Shown here: in pieces, positions 37,650 to 49,869 of the stretch | How positions within the stretch are numbered: position 1 is the first letter of the stretch | Layout of the letters: the number at the start of each line of letters is the position of its first letter | From: Lateolabrax maculatus | Lineage: Eukaryota; Chordata; Actinopteri; Acropomatiformes; Lateolabracidae | Assembly (NCBI GenBank): GCA_031216445.1 | Contig: CM062211.1 | Location: 1,066,001-1,130,000 of the forward strand | Length of the DNA: 64,000 bases | Direction of reading: 5' to 3' | The notes under the pieces: generated by a model | What the model saw: the letters and a program-made list of their open reading frames with translations, nothing else | Database searches by the model: none | What the model was told of the DNA's origin: nothing | Position numbers and translations under genes: made by a program

Positions 37650-38215
37650 AGACTGGATATTCATCACTGATATCTGCAACATCCTTCTGCCTAGTCAAAG
37701 CAGTAATTCAAGACATCTGTAATTACATTTTGACCAGTAAGATTAAAGCTACTTTTGCCATTCATGTGTTTTGGGTTTTTCATCACAGATATCTACAACT
37801 CATTTGTGGATATCAGCAACTGAATTATGACAAGTTGTAATTCCAGTTCAATATATATTTAATTCTTGTCAATTCAAGATTTCTACATTGTCCTTTTTAT
37901 ATATTTGAAGTTAAGTTTTAACTAGTCAGAATGAGTTGTAGATATTGGCAAATGGAATTAGTCAAAATTATATATTTAGAGTATATATTATAGATATACA
38001 ATTAGGACTTGTCATAATGATGTTTGAGATCTGCAGCTGTTAGGATTGTCAAAACTAAATTACAGATACCTGTAACTGTCATTCTGACTAGTGAGAATGA
38101 TGTTATAGATATGTTGAATAAAAATTGTGACAAGTCACAATGTAATTACAACTAGTCAAAATGACATTGTTAATATCTGTAATGTTGATTCCGGACAGTC
38201 AAACTGACTTGCCTC
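37650..38215. repeat. Degenerate palindromic minisatellite
   Basis: Two short, nearly self-complementary motifs alternate. One is of GATATCTG(C/T)AA type, the other of the GACTAGTCA(A/G)AATGA type. They are joined by ATTACAA/AATTGTA pieces at roughly 35-45 bp intervals, with many substitutions. It lies in AT-rich intergenic DNA upstream of irak3. Confidence 0.65.
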
Positions 38216-39181
38216 ATGGTACTGTAAGCCTTTGCATCTTATTTTTGTAAATAGATCACTGAACTGCATCAGCCTGCCTCTATCATCTGCATCTTCTTAA
38301 ATTCCTTTCACTTACCATTATTAACTAGGTCAGGTGCAAGATCTGTATTAAGCTCCCAGCCGGCTCAGAGGTGGTGTCGGTGCACTGCTCGATTAGTAGA
38401 AGTCATAAAGTCATAAAATCAATCCTGAAGTGGAAACATTTCCCTTCAACTTCAAAAGACCTTGAGTCAAACTACCCAGATAAATCTTTTATGTTCTTTT
38501 GATACACAATCATCCATGCGTATCACATAGGTTGGCATATAAGTGTGAAAGTAGATGGAAGTGTACTAGTTAAGCAGCTAAGGTGACATTTAATAATACA
38601 GCCAACTGCAGTAGGTTACCTGTCTAAGTCTAGGTTGAAGTCTCTTGACCATTTCTGTCACAGGGGGTTAACGGGTTGGCATGGGTAAGACCCAATGGCA
38701 GAGAGGAGAGGAGACCAACAGGTAGAGGAGAGGAGGGTTTATTTTCAAGGTGTACAAAACTTACTGGGTGGTGAGGCAAACAGAATCCAGAGTTCAAAAC
38801 AGGCAGGTAACAAAAAACAGGTAATCCAAAGAACATAGCACAGACAACTGGGGAGGGGGAGCGGGAGCAGGAGCAGGAGCAGGATCGGGATCGGGATCTG
38901 GGACCTGGGACCTGGGACCAGGAAACAAGGCTCTGACAACAGACAAAGAAAGTGAACTGGTATATATAGATGACTGATTAGTGACAAGAGGCAGGTGAGT
39001 GAACAGGTGAAGGGAGTTGGACTGATGAGGAAGGAGTGGCTGACAGGCAGAGAGAGGAGTAGGCTGATGAGGAGTGGAGACAGGTATGTAGATGGGTGGG
39101 GCAGTCAGGTGATGGGAAGTCAGGTGATGGGGAAAGGAAGGAAAGTCAGAGGGCATCTTGTGGAAGGTGAGGGAATGGCAG
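38216..39181. other. Intergenic DNA with a short G-rich minisatellite
   Basis: No supported gene. At about 38855-38920 there are imperfect tandem units of GGAGCA, GGATCG and GGGACCT types, 6-7 bases each. The rest is unremarkable. Confidence 0.5.
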
Positions 39182-42100
39182 GTCAAGTCAAGTCAAGTCA
39201 GGTCAATTTTATTTGTATAGCGCCAAATCATAACAAAAGTTATCTCAAGACGCTTTCACATAGAGCAGGTCTAAACCATACTCTTTAAAATATTATTTAC
39301 AGAGACCCAACAGTTCCCACCATGAGCAGCACTTGGCGACAGTGGCGAGGAAAAACTGCCTTTTAACAGGTAGAAACCTCGAGCAGAACCAGGCTCTGGG
39401 TGGGCGGCCATCTGCATCGACCCAGTTGGGTTGAAAGGGGAGGACAGAAGGGGAGAGGGGAGACAGAACAGGAGGAGAGACAACAAATCAGACTGATAAT
39501 GAAAACAACTGCAACAGTGAGTGTGGCCCAGGAACATGGGGGCAGTAGACGGCCGGCAATCACAGATCCAGAATCTACAGCTCCAGAGGTGGAAATACCT
39601 GCAGAAAGTGAGAAGGCAAAAAAGCACAGAAAGCACAGGAACTACCGGTAAGAAGTGGAGTTAGTAACGTGTATTAGTGGGATAGGAATGCGTACAGATA
39701 GAGAGGGAGAGGAGGAGAGAGAAGCTCAGTGCGTCATAGGAAGTCCCCCGGCAGTCTAAGCCTATAACAGCATAACTAAGGGATGGTTCAGGACTCATCT
39801 GAGCCAGCCCTAACTATAAGCTTTATCAAAAAGGAAAGTTTTTAGCATACTCTTAAACGAAGAGAGTGTGTCTGCCTCCTGAACCCAAATTGGGAGCTGA
39901 TTCCACAGAAGAGGAGCTTGATAACTAAAGGCTCTGGCTCCCATTCTACTTTTAGAGACTTTAGGTACCACAAGTAACCCTGCGTTCTGTGAGCGTAGTG
40001 CTCTAGTGGGGTAATACGGTACTATCAGTTCTTTAAGATATGATGGTGCCTGACCAATAAGAGCTTTGTAAGTGAGGAGGACGACCTTAAATTCTATTCT
40101 AGATTTCACAGGGAGCCAGTGCAGAGAAGCTAATATTGGAGAAATATGTTCCCTTTTGCTAGTTCCTGTCAGTACACGTGCTGCCGCATTCTGGATCAGC
40201 TGGAGAGTCTTTAGAGACTTATCGGGGCAGTCCGATAATAAGGAATTAAAATAATCCAACCTAGAAGTAACAAATGCATGAACTAGTTTTTCTGCATCTT
40301 TTTGAGACAGGATATGCCTGATTTTTATAATGTCACGTAAGTGGAAGAAGGCAGTCCTTGAAGTCTGTTTTATATGGGTATTAAAGGACATGTCCTGATC
40401 AAAGATTACTCCTAGACTCCTTACAGCGGTGCTGGAGGCCAGGGCAATGCCATCTAGATTAATTATATCTATACATGGTGCGTCTCGCAGGTGTTTAGGA
40501 CCCAGAACAATAACTTCAGTTTTGTCTGAGTTTAACAGCAGAAAATTGCAGGTTATCCAGTCTTTTATGTCCTTAATACATGCCTGAAGCTTGGCTAACT
40601 TAACGGTTTCATCTGGCTTTATTGATGAAGTATAATTGAGTATCATCTGCATAGCAGTGAAAGTTTATGTGTTTCCTAATAATATTGCCTAAAGGAAGCA
40701 TATACAAGGTAAATAAAAGTGGTCCAAGCACCGAACCTTGTGGAACTCCGTGACTAACTTCCGTGTGCACGGAAGATTCATCATTGACATGCACAAACTG
40801 AAATCTATCTGATAAATACGACTGAAACCAGCTCAGTGCGGGTCCTTTGATGCCAATCAAATGCTCCAGTCTCTGTAATAGGATACAATGGTCAATGGTA
40901 TCGAAAGCGGCACTAAGATCTAACAGAACAAGTACAGAGACAAATCTTTTGTCTGACGCAAACAAAAGGTCATTTGTCACTTTCACCAGTGCTGTCTCTG
41001 TGCAATGATATTCCCTAAATCCTGAAAATCCTCAAATAAACTATTGCTGTTTAGAAAGTCACATAACTGATTAACAACCACTTTCTCAAGGATTTTGGAG
41101 AGAAAGGGAAGGTTAGATATAGGTCTATAATTGGCTAAAACCCCTGGATCAAGCGTAGGCTTTTTAAGAAGAGGTTTTATTACAGCTACTTTGAAGGACT
41201 GTGGTACATAGCCTGTTGATAAAGACAGATTGATCATGTCTAGTAAAGAAGTGCTAATTAAGAGTAAAACTTCTTTAAGCAGCCTAGTTGGGATGGGCTC
41301 TAAGATGCAGGTTGTTGGTTTAGACGAAAAAAATCATTGAAGTTAGTTGGTAAAGGTCAATTGGAGAAAAACAGTCTAAATATAAATCTGGTTCTACAGC
41401 TGCTTCTGAAGTTCCTGAGGTTCCTGTACTCGAAGATATATCTGAACTGGCTGAGAGCACAAGATGATGAATTTTTTCTCTAATAGTTAGAATTTTATCA
41501 TCAAAGAAGCTCATGAAGTTATTACTACTGAGAGCTCTGGGAATACATGGCTCAACAGAGCTCTGACTCTGTGTCAGCCTGCCTACAGTGCTGAAAAGAA
41601 ACCTAGGTTTGTTCCTATGTTCCTCTATTAGTGAGGAGTAATAGGCTCCTCTAGCATTACAAAGAGCCTTCCTGTATGTTGTAAGACTATCTTGCTAAAC
41701 TAAATGAGATTCCTCCAGTTTGGTGGAACGCCATTTCCTTTCTAATTTTCACAATGTTTCTTTTAATTTCCAGGTTAAGGAGTTATACCATGGATTATCT
41801 TCTTTTTGATAGGGGCAATAGAATCGAGAGTTGTTCGCAGCGAGCCTGCAGCACCATCAAACATATGGTCAATTTGGGAGGGACTAAAGTTAGCATAGGA
41901 GTCCTCCGTTATATTGAGACATGGCATTGAATTTAAAGCTTTAGACGACAGAGATCTAATGTTTAAGAGTCCACATTTAATTCTCTTATGTGGTTGTACC
42001 ACTACACTGGTAGTTTTAATTTTTATTAAGTTTTTACGAGTAACTCCTCTTCTGTTTGAATTTGAATTAATTAAATGAAGTGGTCGGGGGACAGACACAG

Positions 42101-43100
42101 TCTGTATGGGATTTTTTACAGGGTTTTGGTGGGTAACCGCTCTAATGGAAGCGCAGAGAAGCGTGTAGGACTGCAGCTCTGCTTCCTGGTCTGAACTCTG
42201 TATTGTCACAGTGTGGGTCCACTAATAAACTTGGTCAGATTTCTGGCTATGAGAGCTGCACCATCCAAAGTAGGATGAATGCCGTCTCTCCTCATCAGAC
42301 CAGGTCTCCCCCAGAATGTGGTCCAATTATCTACGAAACCCACATCGTTTGCTGGACACCACCTCGACAACCAGCGGTTGAATAACGACATGCGGCTATA
42401 CATGTCATCACTGGTCAGATTTGGCAGGGGTCCAGAGAAAACTACGGAGTCCGACATTGTCTTTGCGTAGTTACACACCGACTCCACATTAATTTTGGTG
42501 ACTTCCGATTGGTGTAATCGGGAGTCATTACCACCGACGTGAATTACGATCTTACAGTATTTATGTTTATCTTTTGACAGCAGTTTTAGGTTTGACTCAA
42601 CGTCGCCCGCTCTGGCTTGGGACTATGCCTCCTTCGGACAGTCACCCAGCCGCCCTGACTGCCGGGGGACGGCTAACAGGAGCTGCACTGGTCTGCACAG
42701 ACTACAGGGGGCTGGCTGGCTACAGCTAAAGTCTGGGTATCCATGATGCGGAGCTGGGCTTCTAGTTTGACAGAGCAGGAGAGGAAGAGGAAGAGAGAGA
42801 AGCCATCGCTAGCAGAGGAGCTAAAGGAGGCTACGGAAGCTAACAGAACTGAACAGCGAACAGAAAGCTGTGAGATTAACGAAAAGTTGCTAAAAAAGGG
42901 AGAAAGCTGTGAGTGTTTTAAGACTAGTGTTTAAATGAACAGCGGGTAGTTAGCCGCTGCAGGGAAGAATAACAAGGTTAACTCTTGGGTGAGAGCAGCA
43001 AAAACACGCAGTACAGAGACACCAGAAACCGGAAATGATACGATACTCTAAAGAGTGAGCAGCAGAAACGAAGACAGGGAAAAACAGTGACAGATAGTTG
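39182..43100 (-). mobile_element. L2-type LINE, longest copy 3, defective, with ORF1 esterase remnant
   Basis: The 3' tail is at 39182 with tandem GTCAA units. On the minus strand, 39810-40652 encodes the RT C-terminal half ending FLFDKAYS. 40609-40986 and 40983-41237 encode the RT core with CYADDTQLY and HGVPQGSVLGP. A frameshift follows YADD, and a 4-base loss relative to copy 1 lies near 41024. The endonuclease is largely deleted: the frame jumps from CGLLNIRSLSSKA to DSIAPIKKK within 41775-42209. Further 5', 42206-42620 encodes an SGNH/GDSL-type esterase stretch, with HVGGND and DGIHP matching that family's blocks III and V. The outer 5' boundary is uncertain. Confidence 0.85.
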
Positions 43101-44492
43101 GGGCAAGAAAGTGACAACAAACAAAAAAGGAACAGACCATGACAATTTACCTCCAAAAATGACCTGCAGAGGTTTTCCTCATTTCATATAAATGATTGTT
43201 TCTTTTGTCATCTAAAAGCAAACACACTGCATGTGGCAGAGTGAAGAAGTGCTTTACTTCTCTGTCTTATGTCCAACACACTCCTAAAATGGCTGTTTCT
43301 TTAATGCGTCATTTAAAATATTTTGGCAGGAGAGTTGGCAGTAGGCACACTGTGACATCAGTGACACCTGAAGTCCTTCCAGTTTTCAAACTGTTGTCGA
43401 ATGTATCCTGAGCTCAATGAAGTTCACAGGGAAGACATTTTGGAATTCATTAAGTGGAACTTTAATCTCTGATGACAGCAGACAGACAAACACATCATCA
43501 CATTTATCTCCAAATGTACACCTTTATTCCTCATTTGTAGTAAATACTTTTACAGAGTCAGACTGAGATCTGTTTACTTAAGAAACAACATAAGCAAGTC
43601 CTCAGGTTTTGGAGTCATTCTACATAATACAATCTCAACTGGAAATTAATCAACTTTACCCTCTAAATATTTCGTAAGATAAAATCTGCTCATGATAGTT
43701 AAAGTGAATTTAATAAACATGAATTGGCTAATGAAAATAACAAAGGTGAAAGTATTTTAGATTAAGCATCACACACAGAGGAATACAAACATTTACATTT
43801 CCAATCATCAATGCAAATGGTTCTTTAATCTTAAAGATCCATCAAGCAACATTTTTCATATGAATATCAAATTATATGATGGCTCCCTATAATGGTGAAG
43901 TTTTCAGCTACTTTGTTTTGAGGGCAGCCACTCTCACCTCACAGCTGACTGGACACTTCCACAGGGAGGAACGGAGCCAGGAGCCATCGTGTCTGACAAA
44001 AATCAATCATCCGTGCCAACTAAAAACTGAGTATTTTTTTCAATGCCCTAATTAGTTTTGATAAATTAAATGTAATTCATTCACCCATTGTTAAAATGAC
44101 ACATTTTTAGGAACACAGTCTGATGATGTGAACACAAGCTTGGATGTGTTAAATTAACTGGAGACAGTGTGGTGGAATCTGCCTTACTGTCATTTTTTTC
44201 TAGTAGCAAACTGTGTTGCTACAACAAAGGAAACTACTGATGTTTCCTCATAGACTGCAATTATCAAACATACATCTTATAAACACCACAGATGGCAGAA
44301 GGTAAATTTAAAACTATAGACAATACATTATGATCTTCTGAGCTTGAGACCAAGCAGACCTGTGGGTGTAAAACAAAGGATAACAACAGTGTGTAGTCAA
44401 TCGGTTTACTGAACAAAAACTTGTTTAGTGAATTGAAAAACAACCTTATGAATGAAAATGGTACATACCTGAAGCAAGGCGGAGCGCAGAAC
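43101..44492. other. Intergenic DNA and 3' flank of b2m gene 1
   Basis: No supported coding sequence. A minus-strand AATAAA (plus TTTATT, 43523-43528) could end the first b2m gene and would imply a 3' UTR of nearly 1 kb. A nearer signal is not obvious. Confidence 0.4.
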
Positions 44493-46176
44493 TTACATAT
44501 CTGGTTCTGTAGAGAATAAAAGCATGTTGAGAACCTGTTCTTTCTATCACCTCACATCTAGACAGTTACATGCTGTAAATGTGGAGTGGTCCATGTACAG
44601 ATGTTGACATTTGATTTGAAAACAGAGATACAAAACACAAACACTACATGAAATGACAGCCGAAATGCACATTGTGGTTATGTGTTTATTAATCTATTTT
44701 TCAAGCTATTTTTGTTCCAGTTAACATATAGATTTTGAACTTGTTTTGGAAGGTTTTTGTTACTAGAGATATTTTGTAAAAAAAATCAATATAACACATC
44801 TCTTACAGGCAGGAGCTTTGTTTTGCATGCTGCCTCATATTATATCCCACTTCATGTTCATATATCATCTGTGTGTTTAATTATTAGTTTGCATTTAGAG
44901 ATCTGAAAATGAATCAACATTTCTTCTCAACTGTTTTGTAGGAAGGAAAAATGAATGTGTTTCCCTGTTTTCATCTTTAATAATGAGAATGTAATAAAAA
45001 CACCCCCTCACCCCCAAAAAAACAACAAAAAACCCCAGTTTTTTCTCTGTTTTCACCAGCCGTAAATTGAAGTAGCAGCAGTCTGCATTTAGTTTAAATT
45101 GTATCTGTAAGCCGGAGATTTGGTTTAAGTGGTTCAGGTGAATGATTATAACATTTGTTTTACTCATGTGTCAGCACTCCTTGTGTGTTTCTTTATATTA
45201 CGATTCTTTTTTTTCTTGTTCACATGAAGAACTATATAACCTGTGCTGTAAGGGTAGATCATTTGTTATCTTTTTTCTTCTAATACTCAATTATTATACC
45301 TACAGTGTAAACCTTGTACAACCGAATTTTGTGATACTGTACTTAATGATGGTCATGCCAATAAATCCTAGACAGTAGTCGGAGGGAGACAGACACATAC
45401 CCCAAGTGTACATTTTGGACGTTCCCCCGTGAGTCACCCTGCAGGCGTAGTCGTCTCCTTTGACTGGGGTGAAGGGCACGTGTCTGGTCAGGTGGTAGTG
45501 CCAGTCCTCCTCGAAGGCCAGGTCGGTCTGATTGGCTTCAAGTATTAACTCTCCATTCCTGAGCAGCTCAATGGTGATTTCTGGCGGGTAAAAGCCGCTG
45601 GCATGACAGATGAAGGTGTTGGGCTTGTCGAACACTCCCGGGCCATAGCTGTACACCTGAACCTTGGGTGCCACTGCCCAGAAACAGATAAGGTTTCACA
45701 CCAGTACAGAAACATGACAGAGCTGGAGACACTTACATACTCTGGGAAGTTACTTACTACTTCTAGTTTTTGCCCCATTTACTATTAAATTACAACACTC
45801 TTGTGTATTTTATCAACCAGACTGATACTAAAATGTTAACGAAATGTCTAAAACAAATCGGTCTCAGCTTTGAAGTGAACGCAACCTTTAAACCCTACCA
45901 CTGTTCTTACCACCCGCCTGTCAAAGTGTGGCCCAAACTCTCAGGAGAACTATTCTTTGGGCTATTTCTTAATATTCAGTGTGGAAGTCGGCGGCAAACT
46001 GGACGATAAATGCACTGTGAGATCCGAAGTTCCTCCTCCTACCTGCCATTTCTGGGCCTTTTGAACACAGCGCCATTAGTTAATGTAAGTACAGTAGCAT
46101 ACTTACATTCTTTAGCGATTGAAAGCGCCAGGAGGCAGAGCAGACCGGCCACAACTGCGCACACAAATCCCCTCAT
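44493..46176 (-). CDS. b2m: Beta-2-microglobulin, paralogue 1
   Basis: Light chain of MHC class I at the cell surface. Coding exons: 46107-46176, 45401-45673 and a 14-base last exon 44493-44506; 118 aa in total (human 119). Residues 1 to about 20 are a signal peptide. The rest is one C1-type Ig domain, starting APKVQVYS. Its two disulfide cysteines stand in FICHASGF and YACRVTH, and the chain ends TWEPDM. The exon plan, with a tiny last exon coding the final residues, is that of b2m. A sequon NQT lies in the mature domain. An in-frame ATG 32 codons upstream (46272) is rejected as the start: it overlaps an ISRE-like site and lacks a signal peptide. The second b2m lies 1.8 kb upstream, same strand. 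The two mature domains are about 57% identical by my hand count. Confidence 0.95.
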
Positions 46177-46270
46177 GGCTTCACCTTCAGTCGCTCTCTG
46201 TACGCTGGGAAGGCTGAAGTTATTGTATGTTTGTCCTAACAAGAAGGACGACGAAATGGCTCCGCGATCC

Positions 46271-46281
46271 AAAACGAAAGT
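46271..46281 (-). promoter_or_regulatory. b2m: ISRE-like site upstream of b2m gene 1
   Basis: The plus strand reads AAAACGAAAGT, close to the interferon-stimulated response element core GAAANNGAAA. It lies 95-105 bases before the start codon. A similar site lies at the same distance in the second b2m gene. Binding by IRF proteins is inferred. Confidence 0.45.
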
Positions 46282-46299
46282 AAAAAATAAATTGTTTTC

Positions 46300-47976
46300 T
46301 GGGAAACGGCTGCACGCTCGCGTAGCGCGCCGCTAACCCCGCCCCGTCGACGTGCCGTGGTGTTTACAACGTGCGTCCTCGATTCCACCAATAACAAAAT
46401 GAAGAGGGACGGTTGCTAGGTGGATTTCACTCTGACATGTTGCTCTCAGTTGCGCAGTTTCAAATAAGCCCTCGATGTTTTCTTGAGCTGCCTGCGAGTT
46501 GTTAGAGCCTAGTTCACCACTTTAAGTTTATCATTAATTTATTACCTGTCCGCACACACACTAATACTAATGATACTTATTGTCATTTAAAAGCAAAGTC
46601 ACTTTAGATAGATAGACTTGAACAGGCTTACTTGTACCAACATTGTCGGTTATTTTTAAGGACTTTTTCACGGTATATTATTCATTTACATGGCATGTTT
46701 ACAGCCGCACTGTGGTAAATCACCTAATGTGATGATAAAATCACCTTCCTTTCATTAGTCAAATGATTGAGAAAGTTCACTCACTCAAGAAATTGAAATA
46801 ATTTCTCATAGTGTTATTGTTAAACTAGAGCAGGAAGTCTTCCAAAGCCCATACATACAGTACAGTGTTCCCAGACCAACAAACATGTCCAACATACACA
46901 CAGCGACATTTCCATTCATTAGGAGTCGTACTTCTCTCCACCCAGTGAACATCCACTGTTTACACCGGCTAGTTCCTGGAAATTACAGTAAAGTAGCCTG
47001 ATGGACACAGATCTGCCCTCATGATAATGAAACAGTGATCTGAGGTCAGTGTGAAAGAGGTATAAAATATGATATTCCCATGTTCCCTCACTGATACTCA
47101 TCCATCAAGATTCTTAAATTACTTGTTTCTTGTGAATTAATTTAAAATGGCGTAATATGTAGTCTGTATACATTTAGGGAATAATTATTTTCACATTGAC
47201 TTAATGCAATCTGTGTGATCTCATATACAAGGCAGCTGTGGAATCATTACACTGCCCAGTGAAAAACATCACCATACATGAAATGCAGGTCAAAATTCTC
47301 TGACTGACTTTAATGTCTACACATTATATATATTAAGTCACTTATTTGTCCACTGGAAATGGGTCCCTAATGTGTCACCATTTTCTACTTCATAAAGTCG
47401 CTAAGTTAACATATTAATCAATATAATATATAAAATGAATCAATATTATATATAAAAGTATAAGTTGTAGAGGTTTGTGTTTAAAAAATGAAGACAAGGA
47501 ATTTTCCATTTCCAGACATTTATTTAGTTGAGGGCTTTAACAAATGCCTTAAATACCAATTTAAAATTATAGAACACACCATCCTGTTAAGAAAGAACAC
47601 CCCATTCACATATAATCAATGTGACCAATTACCATTTGATTGCCTCATTTAGGTTGTGATTTAAACTAAACAAAAAAGCAGAAGACTTTCATCACTTCAG
47701 TTTAATACACACACACTTTTCAGTATCAAAGCCTGGAAAATAGTACAAATAATTAAGTAATCTAAGCAACACACTGCTGAAATACAAATTACTAAATGAC
47801 CTGCAGCCCATGCAATCTCTCATATTAAAACAGTTATTTAAAATGTAATGTCCCCTTAATGTGATATGGATATTTGGTTTGATGAAAAAGAAAATGAGGA
47901 TGCCGGGAGAAACTTGATCTTGTTGATTTGTTGAAGATGTGAAGAATAAAGGCTGCTGCAGCCGAGGCCAGCTGGA
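46300..47976. other. Intergenic DNA between the two b2m genes
   Basis: The start of this stretch (46300-46400) is a CpG-rich promoter-like region for b2m gene 1. The rest is AT-rich with no supported gene. A minus-strand AATAAA (plus TTTATT, 47519-47524) could end b2m gene 2. Confidence 0.45.
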
Positions 47977-49239
47977 TTACATGTTGGGCTCTGTAAAAAG
48001 AGAAAGAAGCATACATACGTTTTTTGTTATCAATCTCATTTAAGTTGATGAGGCAACATTTGCATTTACCATTGAATCTTTTCTTTTCACGTTGCATTTG
48101 ATTACATTCTTTTGTATGTATTTTGGGATCTTTAGTTTGTATAGTGCAAATGATTTCATTCGTGGTGTCTATAACTGTCTACCACTGTGTGTTTTGCTGC
48201 AGACCTGCATCAAGATGCATATCAAATTATGTTCTTCCTAATGTCTTTTTATTTTTGCTTTTTGCTTTGATGGCTGTACAACATGCTGATATTTTATTTT
48301 TCTGTCCACTCCTTGGTTATGAGAACTGTACACACACACTTTGGCTGATCCTAACTCACCCCAGGCGTAATCTTTGACACTGGTCCCATGGGTGACCCTG
48401 CAGTTGTACTTTTCTCCTCTTACGGGGGAGAAGTCCACGTTCCTGGTCAGATGGAAGCGCCAGTTCTGTTTGAAGGCCAGGTCAGTCTGCTGGGCACCAG
48501 GGAGCTCGTCTCCATCCTTCATCAGCTGGATGGTGATGTCAGGGGGATGGAAGCCGCTCACGTGGCAAATCAGGGTGTTTTTTTGCCCATACTTTCCTGG
48601 GTCACGGCTGTACACCTGAACCTTGGGTGGAGCTATAGGCAACGTGGAGAAGGAAATTATGTCACCACACAGTGAACCATGCTACCCGTAACTTACTGGA
48701 GGAAATCTGAAAACACTCGCTTATAGAGGGCGCTGTCTCAGCAACAACCAGTTGTACACGTGACTGATTCCACTGCATTAAAACTAAAGCAATCAGTCTG
48801 TAGGTGGCACGGAAACACAAGAAAAAAAAGCAGTCACCTGCTCATAATGTTTAATATATAATAAAGACAACTATAATCATCGGTGGAGGAACACAACAAT
48901 GCGTCCATGCAGGTCACGGGGCTCACTGAGTGGTAAGATGAGTATGAAAATGATCGTGATCACCACATCTCAACCCAGCTGAACACCTGAGATTTGGGAG
49001 CGACGTGTGAAGACAGCGCATCTAAAACTAAGGGAACTCGAAAAATTAAATGGGAAATTGAAATGATCCACACCCAAAGTGGTTTAACGTTAACCTACTA
49101 AACAATGGGACAATGTAGGAAATGGTCCACAAGCCTTCCCCTCGCTCAGAGAACACACTTTGTTTATATCAGTTCTTTTTCGACAGGAACTCATCTGAGG
49201 GATTTATTTCTCAGAGTTAATAAACATATCAGTGTGTGC

Positions 49240-49279
<40 letters not shown>

Positions 49280-49710
49280 GAGTGCTGTAACCAGTGGAGG
49301 GTGCTGTCACAGCACAGTTGGTATTACAGAAAATCGAAACTAAACCCAGACTGCTTAGGGGAATTCCACCAAATTAAAAACAGGACAGACATATTATAAA
49401 ATGTTTCTCTTTTACATTTGACTCTTACACCAACTCTAACTTTGGCCTCTCTAACAGATCAGCTTATTACAGATTTCACATTATTGTCTGCCTTATATTC
49501 TGTATGTTGGCAAAATCAAAAATTAATAATTACATACAGCCCTTAAGGATAAAGGCAATTTTGCTCAAGGTACAGTCTTTGGTATGCTTCAGTAAAATGG
49601 CAAGGTTTGAGTTACAGCAGGCATATCAAAAAGTAGCACTTACTGTGTTTGCCGTCCTGTGAGCAGTAGACAGCGGCCACAAGAGCTGCTAGACACAAAA
49701 GAAACCTCAT
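47977..49710 (-). CDS. b2m: Beta-2-microglobulin, paralogue 2
   Basis: Second MHC class I light-chain gene. Coding exons: 49644-49710, 48360-48632 and 47977-47990; 117 aa. The signal peptide starts MRFLLCLAALVAAVYC. The mature domain begins TPPKVQVYSRDPGKYG, carries the two Ig cysteines (LICHVSGF, YNCRVTH) and ends AWEPNM. Exons 2 and 3 have exactly the same lengths (273 and 14 bases) and phases as in paralogue 1, which shows descent by tandem duplication. Its VYSRDPGKYGQKN stretch resembles the commonly reported form of fish beta-2-microglobulin more than paralogue 1 does, so this may be the conventional copy. That ranking is inference. Intron 1 contains a GT microsatellite. Confidence 0.95.
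49231..49280. repeat. (GT)n microsatellite
   Basis: A GT dinucleotide run with one TTTG interruption in intron 1 of b2m paralogue 2. Confidence 0.95.
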
Positions 49711-49795
49711 GATGGATCAACTTGTCTTCAGAAGTTTCACGGAGAATCGAAGAACACAAAGATGCGTGCGTCCTCCTCCTGCAGAGAGCTGGAAT

Positions 49796-49806
49796 AAAGT
49801 GAAAGT
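49796..49806 (-). promoter_or_regulatory. b2m: ISRE-like site upstream of b2m gene 2
   Basis: The plus strand reads AAAGTGAAAGT, matching the GAAANNGAAA core except at its first base. It lies 86-96 bases before the start codon, nearly the same place as in the first b2m gene. The minus strand reads ACTTTCACTTT. Confidence 0.5.
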
Positions 49807-49869
49807 GTAGAGAAGAGCAGAGTAATACAGTGCTGTGAGACTGCCCACTCCATGACTCAACCAACCATC

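Noticed and set aside
46177..46272. In-frame upstream ATG that would add 32 residues to b2m paralogue 1
   Set aside because: It would bury the signal peptide and overlaps the ISRE-like promoter site, so transcription probably starts downstream of it.
46010..46336. Plus-strand open frame across the b2m promoter
   Set aside because: It is antisense to exon 1 and promoter, has no family resemblance and no supporting signals.
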